A stretch of DNA of 64,000 nt from Paraoerskovia sediminicola (GCF_030296575.1 NZ_AP027729.1:62001-126000), one strand, 5' to 3'; positions 9,783 through 19,457 are shown, counted from the stretch's first letter. Translations and numbers: made by a program. Notes: a model not told the origin generated them from the letters alone.

Positions 9783-12101
9783 CGACAGCCACCGCGTGCG
9801 CAGAACCGGGCTGCCCGGGCACCATCGAGGACGGCTGGTGCAACTACTGCGGCTCCCCCGCCCCGGACCCGGCGACGGCCACCGCCAAGGCCGAGAGCGT
9901 CGCCGCGTCGGCGAGCGCCTCCGCAGCAGGCCCGGACTCGGCGGCCACAGCGCTCGCGTCGACAGGCGCCGGCTCGGCTGCGGTGCCGGCGAGCGGGGCG
10001 GCCCACCGGACCTCGACCCGGACGAGCTCGAGCCGGCTCGCGTCGTCGGCGCTCGGCTCGGCCCGGACCAGCACACCGGGGAGCCGGATGACACGCCGCG
10101 TCGGCTCGACCTCGACGCGGCTGCGCGGGCACCGCCTCGGTGCGGGGCTGACGACGGTGCCGAGCGCCCCGGTGACCGACCCCGGCAACGCCGTGATGAA
10201 GGTGCCCGAGGTCCCGGAGCAGAAGCGCTACTGCCCTTCCTGCGGCGGACCGGTCGGGCGCAGCCACGGCGACGTGGCCGGTCGTACGCAGGGCTACTGC
10301 CCGAAGTGCGGTTCGCAGTTCGACTTCACCCCCAGCTCGCGGAGGGCGACCTCGTCGGCGGGCAGTACCGGGTCGTGGGCTGCCTGGCCCACGGAGGCCT
10401 CGGCTGGATCTACCTCGCCCGCGACCAGAACGTCTCGGGTCGTTGGGTGGTCCTCAAGGGCCTGCTCAACTCGGGCGACGCCGACGCCTACGCCGCGGCC
10501 ATCTCGGAACGCCAGTTCCTCGCCGAGGTCGAGCACCCCTGATCGTCGAGATCTACAACTTCGCGATGCACGACGGCGCCGGCTACACCGTCATGGAGTA
10601 CGTCGGCGGCACGTCCTTGAAGGGCATCCTCAACGACCGCCGCCGCGCGGCCGGGCACCACGACCCGCTCCCCGTGGACCAGGCCCTCGCATACGTCCTC
10701 GAGGTGCTGCCGGCCTTCGCCTACCTGCACGACAAGGACCTGCTGTTCTGCGACTTCAAGCCCGACAACGTCATCCAGCAGGGCGACGGGGTCAAGCTCA
10801 TCGACCTCGGCGGCGTGCGACGCACGGACGACTACGAGGCCGCGATCTACGGGACGGTCGGTTACCAGGCTCCCGAGATCTCGGAGCTCGGCCCCTCGGT
10901 GGCGTCGGACATCTACACGATCGGTCGGACGCTGGCCACGCTCGTCCTCGACTTCCGTGGGAACACCTCGACGTACGTGGCGTCGCTGCCTCCGGTGGAC
11001 GACACGCCGGTCTTCCAGCGGTACGACTCGTTCTACCGCCTGCTGAGCAAGGCCTGCGCCGCCGACCCGTCCGACCGGTTCGCGACGGTCGACGAGATGC
11101 GGGCGCAGGTCCTGGGCGTGCTGCGCGAGGTCGTCGCCACGGACCGCGGCCCGGGGACCGCCGGGCTCCACTCGGCGGCGTCGGTGCTGTTCGACTCCCC
11201 GCGGGCCGACGTCGCGAGCCGCCCACTGAGCTGGGACGAGCTGCCCACCCTGCGCATCGACGAGAGCGACCCCTGCGCCTCGTGGCTGGCCGGCGTCAAC
11301 GTCGTCGACCCTGACGCGCGGCTGCGAGCGCTGGACGCCGCCCCGACGGCATCCACCGAGGTGCTCCTCGCCCGGGCCCGCGCCGCGGTCGAGGCCGAGC
11401 GCTACGACGTGGCACGTGCCGCGGTGCAGCAGCTCCTGAAGGACGACCCCTGGGAGTGGCGCGCTGCCTGGATGGACGGGTTGTGCGACCTGTCCGCGGG
11501 CGACCCCGCGGGCGCGGCCGCGGCCTTCAACGCCGTCTACGGCCAGGTCCCCGGCGAGCTGGCGCCGAAGCTCGCGCTCGCGACCGCCTGCGAGCTGTCC
11601 GGGGAGTCCGGGGTCGCCGACTCCCTCTACCGGATCTGCGCGCGCACCGACGCCAACTACTCCGCGCCGGCCGCCTTCGGTCTGGCCCGGATCCGTCAGG
11701 ACGAGGGCGATCTGGACGGTGCGCTGGAGGCACTCGACCAGGTCGGGTCGACCCGCGGGTCGTACGTCGATGCGCGGGTCCGCCGAGCACGCCTGCTGGC
11801 CGCCTCCGGCCGGGGACTCCCCGCGCTCGACGACGCTCTCGCCTCGATCGGCTCGGTGCCGGTCCCGATCGACGAGCGCACGGGGCTCGAGGTAGAGGCG
11901 CTGACCTCGGCCCTCGACGTGATCCTCGCCGACGGCCCTGAGCCCGACCTCTCGGTCGGCGGCCACCCCGCGACCGAGGCCGGGGTCCGGGACGGTCTGG
12001 AGTCCGCGTTGCGGCGCCTCGCCGCGCACACCGACGACCCGACCGACCGGGTCGACCTGATCGACCGGGCCAACGGCGTCCGGCGGTGGACGCTGCGATG
12101 A
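9779..12101 (+). CDS. pknG: PknG-like serine/threonine kinase (two one-base frameshifts)
   Basis: Order along about 774 residues: an N-terminal zinc ribbon ending GWCNYCGSP (about 1-25), an Ala/Ser linker, the PknG hallmark RLGAGLTTVPSAP, a rubredoxin-like pair CPSCG and CPKCG (about 145-175), a kinase domain (about 185-445) with Gly loop LAHGGLGWIYLA, lysine in VVLKGLL, catalytic CDFKPDN and DLGGVRR, then a TPR-like helical C-terminus. The order matches mycobacterial PknG (about 750 residues). The frame breaks twice; adding a C in CCCCC 10329-10333 and in CCCC 10536-10539 restores it and the expected EHPLIVEIYNF. Known PknG controls glutamate metabolism through an FHA protein; an FHA gene ends this operon. 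Confidence 0.92.
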
Positions 12102-13387
12102 GCGAGCACACGGACGCCACGTCCGGCACCAGGTCGGTGACCTGCCCGGCGTGCGGCGAGGACGGCCCGGCGGGAGCCCGCTTCTGCGAGGGCTGCGGCA
12201 CGCGTCTGCCCTCGCCACCCGAGCGGACGGCGGCCGGAGACCCGGCGGACCACGCCCGGGCCCAGAGCGCAGCGTGGGGCACCGCGGCCGACGACGCAGC
12301 CGAGGGCACGGCAGACCATGCCGCGGCCGAGGGCGCGAAGGACGAGACCGGGGCGAGCCCGGACCCGGCTGGTCACGGCACAGCTGAGGGCACGGCTGAG
12401 GGCACGGCTGAGGGCACGGCTGAGGGCACGGCCCAGGACGCTGCCGAGGACACCGCCGCGACGAGACCGGACGACGCAGCGCCGCCGTCGTGCCACGACT
12501 GCGGGGGGACCATCGCCGCGGACGGCTACTGCGAGAGCTGCGGTGCGCCGCGCCGCCGCGAGCGGGACCACTGGGTCGAGGAGCCGACGACGGGGGTGGC
12601 GGGCGTCTGCGACCGCGGACGCCGCCACCGGCGCAACGAGGACGCGATGGCCCTGCACGCCGACGCCGAGCGGACCATCCTCGTCGTCTGCGACGGCGTG
12701 TCCTCCGCCCCGGACTCGGACCGGGCGAGCCTCGCCGCGGCGACCGCCGCCCGGGACCACCTGGCCGCAGCCTCCGCCCACCTGGACCGCGGGCCCGCGT
12801 GGTCCGAGGCGCTCACCGCGGCGGTCGAGGCCGCGGAGGACGCGGTCCTGCGGTCGGTGGGCGACATGGCGGACCGGGACGAGCCGCCGTCGTCGACGTT
12901 CGTGGCCGCGGTGCTGACCGGGTCCCGCCTGACCACGGCCTGGCTCGGTGACTCCCGCGCCTACTGGGTGCCCGACGGCGAGCAGGCGATCCCGGTCAGC
13001 ACCGACGACTCGTGGATCGAGGAGATGGTCGCGCGCGGTCTGGACCGCGAGACCGCCGACGCGTCCCCGCAGGCGCACGCGATCACGCGCTGGATCGGTC
13101 CGGACTCGGGCAACCACCCGCCCCGGGTCGTCGAGACCCCGCTCGCCGGGCCCGGCTGGGTGCTCCTGTGCTCCGACGGGCTGTGGAACTACTGCGCGTC
13201 CCCTGAGAGGCTGACGCAGGTCCTGCGCGCGGCGCAGCAGGGCGCCGCCTCCACCGCCCAGATCGCGGAGCGCCTCGTGCAGTGGGCGAACGACCAGGGC
13301 GGTGCGGACAACATCACGGTGGCTCTCGCACGCCACGAGGCTGGTTCCGATAATCTGCGTGACAGCACGCAATCGAAGGAGAGCTGA
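12098..13387 (+). CDS. PP2C-family protein phosphatase with zinc ribbons
   Basis: 429 residues from ATG 12098 (ATGA with pknG). Two zinc ribbons lie at the N-terminus: one ends FCEGCGTRLP, the other CHDCGG...GYCESCGAP, separated by an Ala/Glu/Gly/Thr linker that contains a 12-bp tandem repeat. Residues about 160-425 carry the PP2C metal motifs RRHRRNEDA, VVCDGVSS, WLGDSRAYW, LLCSDGLWNY and DNITV, so the enzyme should be active. It is the natural opponent of the PknG-like kinase encoded just before it. Cytoplasmic; no membrane segment. Confidence 0.93.
   Translation: MSEHTDATSGTRSVTCPACGEDGPAGARFCEGCGTRLPSPPERTAAGDPADHARAQSAAWGTAADDAAEGTADHAAAEGAKDETGASPDPAGHGTAEGTAEGTAEGTAEGTAQDAAEDTAATRPDDAAPPSCHDCGGTIAADGYCESCGAPRRRERDHWVEEPTTGVAGVCDRGRRHRRNEDAMALHADAERTILVVCDGVSSAPDSDRASLAAATAARDHLAAASAHLDRGPAWSEALTAAVEAAEDAVLRSVGDMADRDEPPSSTFVAAVLTGSRLTTAWLGDSRAYWVPDGEQAIPVSTDDSWIEEMVARGLDRETADASPQAHAITRWIGPDSGNHPPRVVETPLAGPGWVLLCSDGLWNYCASPERLTQVLRAAQQGAASTAQIAERLVQWANDQGGADNITVALARHEAGSDNLRDSTQSKES
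12377..12436 (+). repeat. Five tandem 12-bp units inside the PP2C linker
   Basis: Units of the form GGCACGGCTGAG run five times head to tail (first and last slightly diverged) and encode Gly-Thr-Ala-Glu repeats between the two zinc ribbons. The copies are nearly identical in DNA, so recent slippage is likely and the copy number may vary between strains. Confidence 0.95.
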
Positions 13388-13389
13388 CC

Positions 13390-14667
13390 GTGGCCGCGTT
13401 CACCGCCGAGGTGTTCCAGAACGAGTACCTGGCGACCGGTTCGACCGACGTGCATGCCATCGTCACCGTGACCTGCGAGGACGCTGCCGCGCCGACGCCA
13501 GGCGCCGGGGGCGGTGCTGCCGAGATCATCATGGTCGACACCTCCGGGTCGATGACCGGCGCGAGCCTGCGCGCGGCGCAGCACGCCGCGGTCGTGGCGC
13601 TGGACCAGATCGTCGACGGCACGTGGTTCGCCGTGATCGGCGGGAGCCACGTCGCGCGCCGCGCGTTCCCTTACGCCAACGCCACGATGCCGATGGTGCA
13701 GATGGAGCCCGGTGCGCGGGACGCCGCCCGGCACGCGATCTCCCTGCTGCGGGCGGACGGCGGCACGGCGATGAGCACCTGGCTGGTCCTCGCCGCCCAG
13801 CTGTTCGACACGCTGCCGCCCGGTACCCGCCGCCACGCGATCCTGCTCACGGACGGCAAGAACGAGTCGGAGTCACGAGGCTCCCTCTCGCGGGCGATCG
13901 CGTCGGTCACCGGACACTTCCAGTGCGACGCCCGCGGGGTGGGTGAGCGCTGGGTCGTCGAGGAGCTCCGGGAGATCGCGACCGCTCTCCTCGGCACCGT
14001 GGACCTCATCGCGAAGCCCGAGGACATCGCGGCCGACTTCGAGAGCCTCGTGCGTGCGTCCATGGCTCGCGGGATCGCGGACGCGGACCTTCGCGTCTGG
14101 ACGCCGATGGGCGCCCAGGTGCTCTTCGTCCGGCAGGTCTCCCCCACCGTCGACGACCTCACGAACCGACGGACGCAGGTGACGCCCCTCGTCGGCGCGT
14201 ACCCGACCGGCGCCTGGGCCGACGAGTCCCGCGACTACCACGTCGCCGTCCGGCTCCCGGCGCGCAGCGTCGGCGCGGAGCAGCTCGCCGCGCGGGTCCA
14301 GCTCGCCGTCGACGACGAGGTCATGGCCTCGGGCCTGGTCAAGGCCACCTGGTCGGACGACGACGGACTCACCGCGCGGATCAACCGGGAGGTCGCGCAC
14401 TACACGGGTCAGGCCGAGCTCGCCTCGGCGATCCAGGAGGGGCTCGCCGCCAAGGCCGCCGGCGACGAGGCGACCGCGACGACCCGGCTGGGGCGTGCGG
14501 TGGCGCTCGCCGCGGAGACCGGCAACGCGGAGGCCACCTCGCGCTTGCGGCGCGTAGTCGACGTCGACGAGGAGCAGGGCACCGTGCGCCTGCGCCGGGA
14601 CGCCGCAAAGCTCGACGAGATGGCGCTCGACACCGCATCGACCAAGACGACCAGGGTGCGACGATGA
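13390..14667 (+). CDS. von Willebrand factor A domain protein (TerY-like)
   Basis: 425 residues from GTG 13390, two bases after the PP2C stop; GGAGAG at 13378-13383 lies just upstream. The VWA domain carries a complete MIDAS: DTSGSM at residues 50-55, GGTAMST, and LLTDGKNES. The C-terminal 200 residues form a beta-rich region followed by a helical tail (about 345-425). No signal or membrane segment, so it is cytoplasmic. A cytoplasmic VWA protein beside a PP2C and a zinc-ribbon kinase is the layout described for TerY-P triads of tellurium/stress systems, where VWA proteins are proposed to bind metal and scaffold the kinase and phosphatase. Confidence 0.88.
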   Translation: MAAFTAEVFQNEYLATGSTDVHAIVTVTCEDAAAPTPGAGGGAAEIIMVDTSGSMTGASLRAAQHAAVVALDQIVDGTWFAVIGGSHVARRAFPYANATMPMVQMEPGARDAARHAISLLRADGGTAMSTWLVLAAQLFDTLPPGTRRHAILLTDGKNESESRGSLSRAIASVTGHFQCDARGVGERWVVEELREIATALLGTVDLIAKPEDIAADFESLVRASMARGIADADLRVWTPMGAQVLFVRQVSPTVDDLTNRRTQVTPLVGAYPTGAWADESRDYHVAVRLPARSVGAEQLAARVQLAVDDEVMASGLVKATWSDDDGLTARINREVAHYTGQAELASAIQEGLAAKAAGDEATATTRLGRAVALAAETGNAEATSRLRRVVDVDEEQGTVRLRRDAAKLDEMALDTASTKTTRVRR

Positions 14668-15643
14668 CGACTCTGTGTCCCGCAGGCCACGCGTCCACCT
14701 CGACCGACTACTGCGACACGTGCGGAGCCCCGATGACTGCGGCGCCGCCGTCCGCGACCCCTGCCGGCGCCCCCGCGGGGAACGCGCCCTCGGCCGTCGA
14801 TCCCGACGGCGGAGCAGCGACGGCGTCGACGGACTGCCCGAACTGCGGGACGACTGCCGCACCCGCGGCTCTGTTCTGCGAGAACTGTGGCTACGACTTC
14901 ACGACGGGAACGGCGCCGGCCCCGTTCGACAAGGCCAGCGCCCCCGGTCCGAACGGTCCGAACGGTGCAGCCGGTGCTGCCGGTACTGCCGGTGCTGCGG
15001 GTTCGGCGGGTGCTCGAAGGTCCCCGGCATCCTCCGCGTCGCCCGCGAAGCCCGCCGCACCGGTCGCACCCGCCGCTCGACCCGACGCCGCGACGACGCC
15101 TCCCCGGAGGGCCGCGAGCTCGGCGAGCGGAGCACCCGAACCTCGACCGAACGGTCACGCGGGTCGGGCTCGCAGCGGCTCTCTGCGTCGACGCACCTGC
15201 CCGAGTCGACGTCGCTGTCCGCCCCGTCACCTCCCGCCACGGAGCCCTGGGTCATCGAGGTGTGGATCGACCCGGGCTGGTACGCGGAGCAGCAGGCCGT
15301 GGACCCGATGCCGTCGGCCGGCCCGCCCGACCTCGTCGTCGCTCGCGAGCGCAGCGTCCTCGTCGGGCGCCGGTCCGCGTCCCGGCGCATCGAGCCCCTG
15401 GTCGACTGCGGTGCCGACACCGCGGTGTCGCGGCGTCACTGCCAGCTCACCACGGACGGCCGTCGGTGGTGGGTCGAGGACCTGCAGTCGTCGAACGGGA
15501 CCTACGTCGGGACGGCGGGGGCACCGCTCCCGGAGTCGGCCATCGAGCCCGGACAGCGCCGTGAGCTCTCCGACGGCGACCGCATCTACGTCGGCGCGTG
15601 GACCCGGCTCGTCATCCGTCGTGCGCTCCCCGGCGAGCTCTGA
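14664..15643 (+). CDS. FHA-domain protein with zinc ribbons (one-base frameshift)
   Basis: ATGA-coupled to the VWA gene. Two N-terminal zinc ribbons: CPAGH...DYCDTCGAP and CPNCG...FCENCGYDF, then a long Pro/Ala/Gly linker, then an FHA domain with VLVGRRSA, VSRRHCQL and SSNGTYVG, the phosphothreonine-binding set. Linker and FHA lie in different frames; one extra C in CCCC 15102-15105 gives a continuous product of about 326 residues, though the exact site in the linker is not certain. It would read Thr phosphorylation by the PknG-like kinase, as GarA does in mycobacteria. No GarA-type ETPS/ETTS phosphorylation motif is visible. Confidence 0.85.
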
Positions 15644-15999
15644 CCGGAGGGTCCGCCTGCTACTCCGGGCCTGCTCCGGGAGTGCTCCGCGCCCGCCCGG
15701 CCCGACCGGTTCGACCGGTTCGACCGCCCGGTCTCGTCGGGCTCTGCGGAGTTCGACAGAACGACCCCTCGGATCTCGCGGCGCCGTTGCGGATTCCTCC
15801 AAACGGCTGTCGGGAACCCACAGCGGACGCCATGTCCTTCGTCGCCGGTCCACGGCGTCGGGGACGACGTGCCCCGGCACAGTGGTGACATCCCCGGCCT
15901 CCGCGCCACGGGACCCACCGGTCGGTCGGGTCTCCGGTCGCGACCCGGAGGACGACCGGGGACCGACCCCGGGGCGGAGCCCGACGACAAGGACCATCG
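15644..15999 (+). other. Intergenic region between signalling operon and bioY
   Basis: No convincing gene. It holds two head-to-tail copies of GACCGGTTC near 15705-15722 and several short GC-rich inverted repeats that may end the upstream operon. The bioY promoter should lie here, but I see no clear BioQ or BirA operator. Confidence 0.5.
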
Positions 16000-16812
16000 A
16001 TGGACGAGACACCTGACCGGAGCAGCACCGAGACCGCGCCGCACGCGCTCCCGGTCGCTGCCACCCTGACCGGCGCCGGCGGAACCGACGGCACTGCCCG
16101 CCCTGACGTTCCTGCCGGCTCCACGGGCTCCACCGGCCCTGACGTTCCTGCCGGCTCCACCAGCCCCGCCGACCCTGCGATCTCTACCAGCCCTGCCGGA
16201 GCGGCCGGCACGCCCGCCCCCGCCCGCCGCCGGCTCGCGGCCGGAGACCTCGCCTACGTGGCGACCTTCGCGGCGCTGATCGCTGCTCTCGGGCTCGCGC
16301 CGCCGTTGTCCCCGTTCGGGGTCGCCGTCCCGATCACCCTCCAGACCCTCGGCGTCATGCTCGCCGGCGCGCTGCTCGGGCCGCGGCTCGGCGGCCTCGC
16401 CGTCCTGACGTTCCTCGCTCTCGTCGCCGCCGGGCTGCCGCTCCTCTCCGGCGGGCGCGGCGGCGTCGGGGTGTTCGTGGGGCCGTCCGCCGGCTACCTC
16501 GTCGGTTTCGTCGCCGGGGCGGTCGTGATCGGGCTCCTGGTCGCCCGCTCCGCACGCCGTCGCGGGCGCGCGCCGTCGACGGCGGGCGTCCTCGGCGCCT
16601 GCCTCGTGGGTGGGATCGGCGTCGTCTACGCCTTCGGCGTGCCAGGCCTGGCGCTCGTCACCGGCACGCCGCTCGCCGTCGCGGCGACCGGGGCGCTCGT
16701 GTACCTGCCCGGTGACATCGCGAAGGCGGTCGTCGCCGCGGTGGTGACGGCCGCCGTCCTGCGCGCGCACCCGACCGCACCGGTGCTGCGACGCGCGCCC
16801 GGGAGGCCCTGA
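16000..16812 (+). CDS. bioY: Biotin ECF transporter S component BioY
   Basis: 270 residues from ATG 16000. Residues 1-75 are a Ser/Thr/Gly/Pro-rich tail with a repeated PDVPAGST; residues 80-265 are a six-helix BioY core with LGLAPPLSPFGVAVPIT, QTLGVMLAGALLGPRLG and GPSAGYLVGFVAGA, the biotin-binding signature regions. The core has the usual BioY length of about 190, so the N-terminal extension is extra; a later start near residue 77 cannot be excluded. bioM and bioN downstream complete the transporter. Confidence 0.93.
   Translation: MDETPDRSSTETAPHALPVAATLTGAGGTDGTARPDVPAGSTGSTGPDVPAGSTSPADPAISTSPAGAAGTPAPARRRLAAGDLAYVATFAALIAALGLAPPLSPFGVAVPITLQTLGVMLAGALLGPRLGGLAVLTFLALVAAGLPLLSGGRGGVGVFVGPSAGYLVGFVAGAVVIGLLVARSARRRGRAPSTAGVLGACLVGGIGVVYAFGVPGLALVTGTPLAVAATGALVYLPGDIAKAVVAAVVTAAVLRAHPTAPVLRRAPGRP
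16101..16160 (+). repeat. 24-bp direct repeat in the BioY N-terminal tail
   Basis: CCCTGACGTTCCTGCCGGCT plus CCAC occurs at 16101-16124 and 16137-16160. It encodes Pro-Asp-Val-Pro-Ala-Gly-Ser-Thr twice, in the low-complexity tail. Confidence 0.95.
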
Positions 16813-16815
16813 CCC

Positions 16816-18345
16816 GTGCCCGTGGCGCAGCGTGTGATCGACCGAGGTGGCGACCCCGACACCTCCGGTGGTCTCGCGCTGCTCGACGACGGGTCGTCGC
16901 GGACGTACGGCGAGCTGTCCGCCGACGTCCTCGCCGCGGCCCGTCACCTGTCGTCCTCCGTGCAGCGGGACGGCCTCGTCGCCCTGTGCCTCGACGACCC
17001 GGCGGCGACCGTCGTGGCCCTGCTCGCCGTCGACCGTCTCGGTGCGACGGCGCTGGTCTGCGACCCGCAGTGGTCCGCCGCTCACCGGGAGACCGTCCTG
17101 CGCGCCGTGCGACCCGACACCACGATCCTCACCGCCCTTCCCCGCGGCACGAGCGCTCCTGGTCCTGAAGCCTCGGCCCGCAGCGCCCCCGACCCCGGCG
17201 CCCCGGACCCCAGCACCCCCGGTGAGGAGCCGCGCGGCGCACCGACAGCGGCGCGCCCCGACCCGGCGGCACGTCCCTGGGCGGGCTTCAGCTCGGGCAG
17301 CACCGGACGCCCGCGCGCGGTCACCCGGACCCGCAGGTCGTGGACGGACTCGTTCGACGCCCTCAGCCGGGCGATCGGTCTGCGCCCCGGCGACACGGTC
17401 CTGGTGCCGGGGTCGCTCGCGTCGTCGCTGACCTGCTTCGCGGTGGTGCACGCCCTGGCCGAGGGCGTGACCGTCCGGGTGGGGACCCGTGGGCGCCACC
17501 TCGCCGCGGCGCTGCCGGACGTCGACCTGGTCCACTGCGTCCCCTCGGTCGCGCAGGACGTACTCGACGCGATCGAGTCCGGTGTGCCGTCCCGGGTGCG
17601 CACACTGGTCGTCGGGGGCGCGTCGACCAGCCCGGAGCTGCGGTCACGGGCCGCACGCCTCGGGGTGGACGTCGTCGCCTACTACGGCGCGGTCGAGCTG
17701 TCGTTCGTCGCGCTGGACACGGACGGGGCGGGTCTCGTGCCGTTCCCGGGCGTCGAGGTCGAGATCCGCCCGGCGGACGGCGCCTCGCGGCTCGGGCAGG
17801 TCTGGGTGCGCTCCCCGTACGTGGCCGACGGCTATCTCGCCGACGCCGTGGGGCCGCTCGCCCGGGACGGGTCCTGGGCGACCGTCGGCGACCTGGCGGA
17901 GATGCCCCCGGCGCCCGGCGCGCCCCTCGTCCTGCGCGGTCGCGGCGACGGGGCGATCCTCACCGGCGGCTCGACCGTCGTCCCCGAGGACGTCGAGGTC
18001 GTCCTGCGTAGAGTGCCGGGCGTCCGCGACGTCGTCGTCGTCGGGAGCACCCACCGGAGGCTCGGCGCCGTCGTCACGGCGGTCGTCGAGGCCGACCCGC
18101 GCCCGGGCCTGCGCGCCACGCTCGAGCGCGCCGCGCGCTCGCACCTGACCGCGCAGCAGAGGCCGCGCCGCTGGTACCGCACCGGCATGCTGCCCCGCAC
18201 CGCGTCGGGCAAGCCGGCCCGCGCCGCCGTGAGCGAACGGCTCCAGGGTGAGCGCCCCGGCGGCGACCTCGCACCACCGGCCACGCAAGGATCGGCACGA
18301 ACCGAGAGCACCGGGCTCGAGCACGGTTTCGAGGCGCTGCGATGA
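16816..18345 (+). CDS. AMP-forming acyl-CoA ligase-like enzyme
   Basis: 509 residues from GTG 16816, three bases after bioY. Adenylate-forming family: P-loop FSSGSTGRPRAV near residue 156-167, A5-like YYGAVEL, A8 region TVGDLAEM and RGRGDGAILTGG, and a C-terminal PRTASGKPARA holding the catalytic Lys. Somewhat divergent: the P-loop Lys-Gly pair is Arg-Ala. The linker near residues 115-150 is Pro/Ala-rich. Coupled (ATGA) to the thiolase. In a biotin-uptake operon it might activate a pimelate-like or fatty acid for biotin precursor supply or turnover; substrate is not shown by the sequence. Confidence 0.82.
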   Translation: MPVAQRVIDRGGDPDTSGGLALLDDGSSRTYGELSADVLAAARHLSSSVQRDGLVALCLDDPAATVVALLAVDRLGATALVCDPQWSAAHRETVLRAVRPDTTILTALPRGTSAPGPEASARSAPDPGAPDPSTPGEEPRGAPTAARPDPAARPWAGFSSGSTGRPRAVTRTRRSWTDSFDALSRAIGLRPGDTVLVPGSLASSLTCFAVVHALAEGVTVRVGTRGRHLAAALPDVDLVHCVPSVAQDVLDAIESGVPSRVRTLVVGGASTSPELRSRAARLGVDVVAYYGAVELSFVALDTDGAGLVPFPGVEVEIRPADGASRLGQVWVRSPYVADGYLADAVGPLARDGSWATVGDLAEMPPAPGAPLVLRGRGDGAILTGGSTVVPEDVEVVLRRVPGVRDVVVVGSTHRRLGAVVTAVVEADPRPGLRATLERAARSHLTAQQRPRRWYRTGMLPRTASGKPARAAVSERLQGERPGGDLAPPATQGSARTESTGLEHGFEALR

Positions 18346-19457
18346 GCCGGGTGGTCGTCGCCGGCCGACGGACGTGGATCGGGTCCGAGGGCAGGGCCCT
18401 GGCCGGCCACGACGCCGCGCAGCTCGCGTCCGCGGTCCTGGCCGCGGTGCAGGACGACGTCCGGCGCCTCGGCGCCCCGGGTGCGGTCCAGGACGTGGTG
18501 CTGGGGAGCGCTGCCGGCCCTGGCGGCAACGTCGCCCGCGTCGCGGCGCTGCTCGCCGGCCTGCCGGACACGACGCCCGCCATGACGGTCGACCGGCAGT
18601 GCGCGAGCGGGCTCGCCGCGGTCCTCGCCGGGGAGCACCCGTCCGGGGACCGGATCGTGCTCGCGGGCGGCACGGAGAGCGCGTCGTACCGCAGCTCCCG
18701 GGCACGCGCCCGGTTCGCCCCGGCGGGCGCCGATCCCGACATGGGGCCGGCGGCCGACGCGCTCGCCGCCGCGGCCGGGGTGACCCGCGAGCGCCAGGAC
18801 CGCTACGCCGTCCGCTCCCACGACCGGGCCGGGGCCGCGCACGAGGGAGGCCGGTTCGACGCGGAGACGGTCATGGTGCCGGTGCCGGGCCCAGTGGCAC
18901 CACTCGGCCGGGACCAGCATGTGCGTGCCCTGGACCCGCACGTCGTCGCGCGGCTGCGTCCCGCCTTCACGGCTGCCGGGACCGTGACGGCCGCCAGCGC
19001 GGCCCCGGTGAGCGACGGCGCCGCGGCGGTCGCCGTCGTGACGGAGTCGCAGCGCGCGCGGCTGGGGGCGCCCGGGCTGCGGATCGTCGACGGCTGCACG
19101 TCCGCCTGCGACCCGCGCCTGCCCGGGTGGGGTCCGGTCCCCGCCGTGCAGACCCTGCTGGGCCGCTCCGGCCTCACGACCGACGACCTGGGAGCGATCG
19201 AGGTCGTCGAGGCGTTCGCCGCCCAGGTCCTCGCCGTGATGGACGCCCTGGGGATCGACGAGGACGACGAGCGGCTCAATCCGGACGGCGGCGCGATCGC
19301 GCTCGGGCACCCCTGGGGAGCGAGCGGGGCCGTCGCGCTGGTGCGCCTCTTCTCGCGTCTCGTGCACGGCGGGGCGCCGCGCGGCACCCTGGGCCTGGCC
19401 ACGGTCGCCGCGGGCGGCGGTCTCGGTGTGGCGGTCCTCGTCGAGGTCGTCAGGTGA
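18342..19457 (+). CDS. Thiolase-family protein lacking the second catalytic cysteine
   Basis: 371 residues, ATGA-coupled upstream and GTGA-coupled to bioM. The nucleophile Cys87 is present in DRQCASG and His323 in ALGHPWGASGA. The motif that normally carries the acid/base cysteine (Cys-x-Gly-Gly-Gly) reads TVAAGGGLG, with Ala356 in its place, and the usual NEAF reads VEAF. Length is slightly below the usual 390. It may therefore catalyse a half reaction or other acyl transfer, not standard thiolysis. Partner of the ligase upstream. Confidence 0.85.
   Translation: MSRVVVAGRRTWIGSEGRALAGHDAAQLASAVLAAVQDDVRRLGAPGAVQDVVLGSAAGPGGNVARVAALLAGLPDTTPAMTVDRQCASGLAAVLAGEHPSGDRIVLAGGTESASYRSSRARARFAPAGADPDMGPAADALAAAAGVTRERQDRYAVRSHDRAGAAHEGGRFDAETVMVPVPGPVAPLGRDQHVRALDPHVVARLRPAFTAAGTVTAASAAPVSDGAAAVAVVTESQRARLGAPGLRIVDGCTSACDPRLPGWGPVPAVQTLLGRSGLTTDDLGAIEVVEAFAAQVLAVMDALGIDEDDERLNPDGGAIALGHPWGASGAVALVRLFSRLVHGGAPRGTLGLATVAAGGGLGVAVLVEVVR

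Noticed and set aside
10329..10539. Programmed frameshifting inside PknG
   Set aside because: Both breaks need +1 base in C runs without a slippery heptamer, and the same defect occurs in unrelated genes, so sequence error is simpler.
10488..12218. 576-codon minus-strand open frame
   Set aside because: Lies opposite the conserved kinase and TPR part of PknG; composition is Arg/Gly/Val filler with no domain.
12377..12436. Tandem repeats as a CRISPR array
   Set aside because: 12-bp head-to-tail units with no spacers, in frame inside a PP2C linker.
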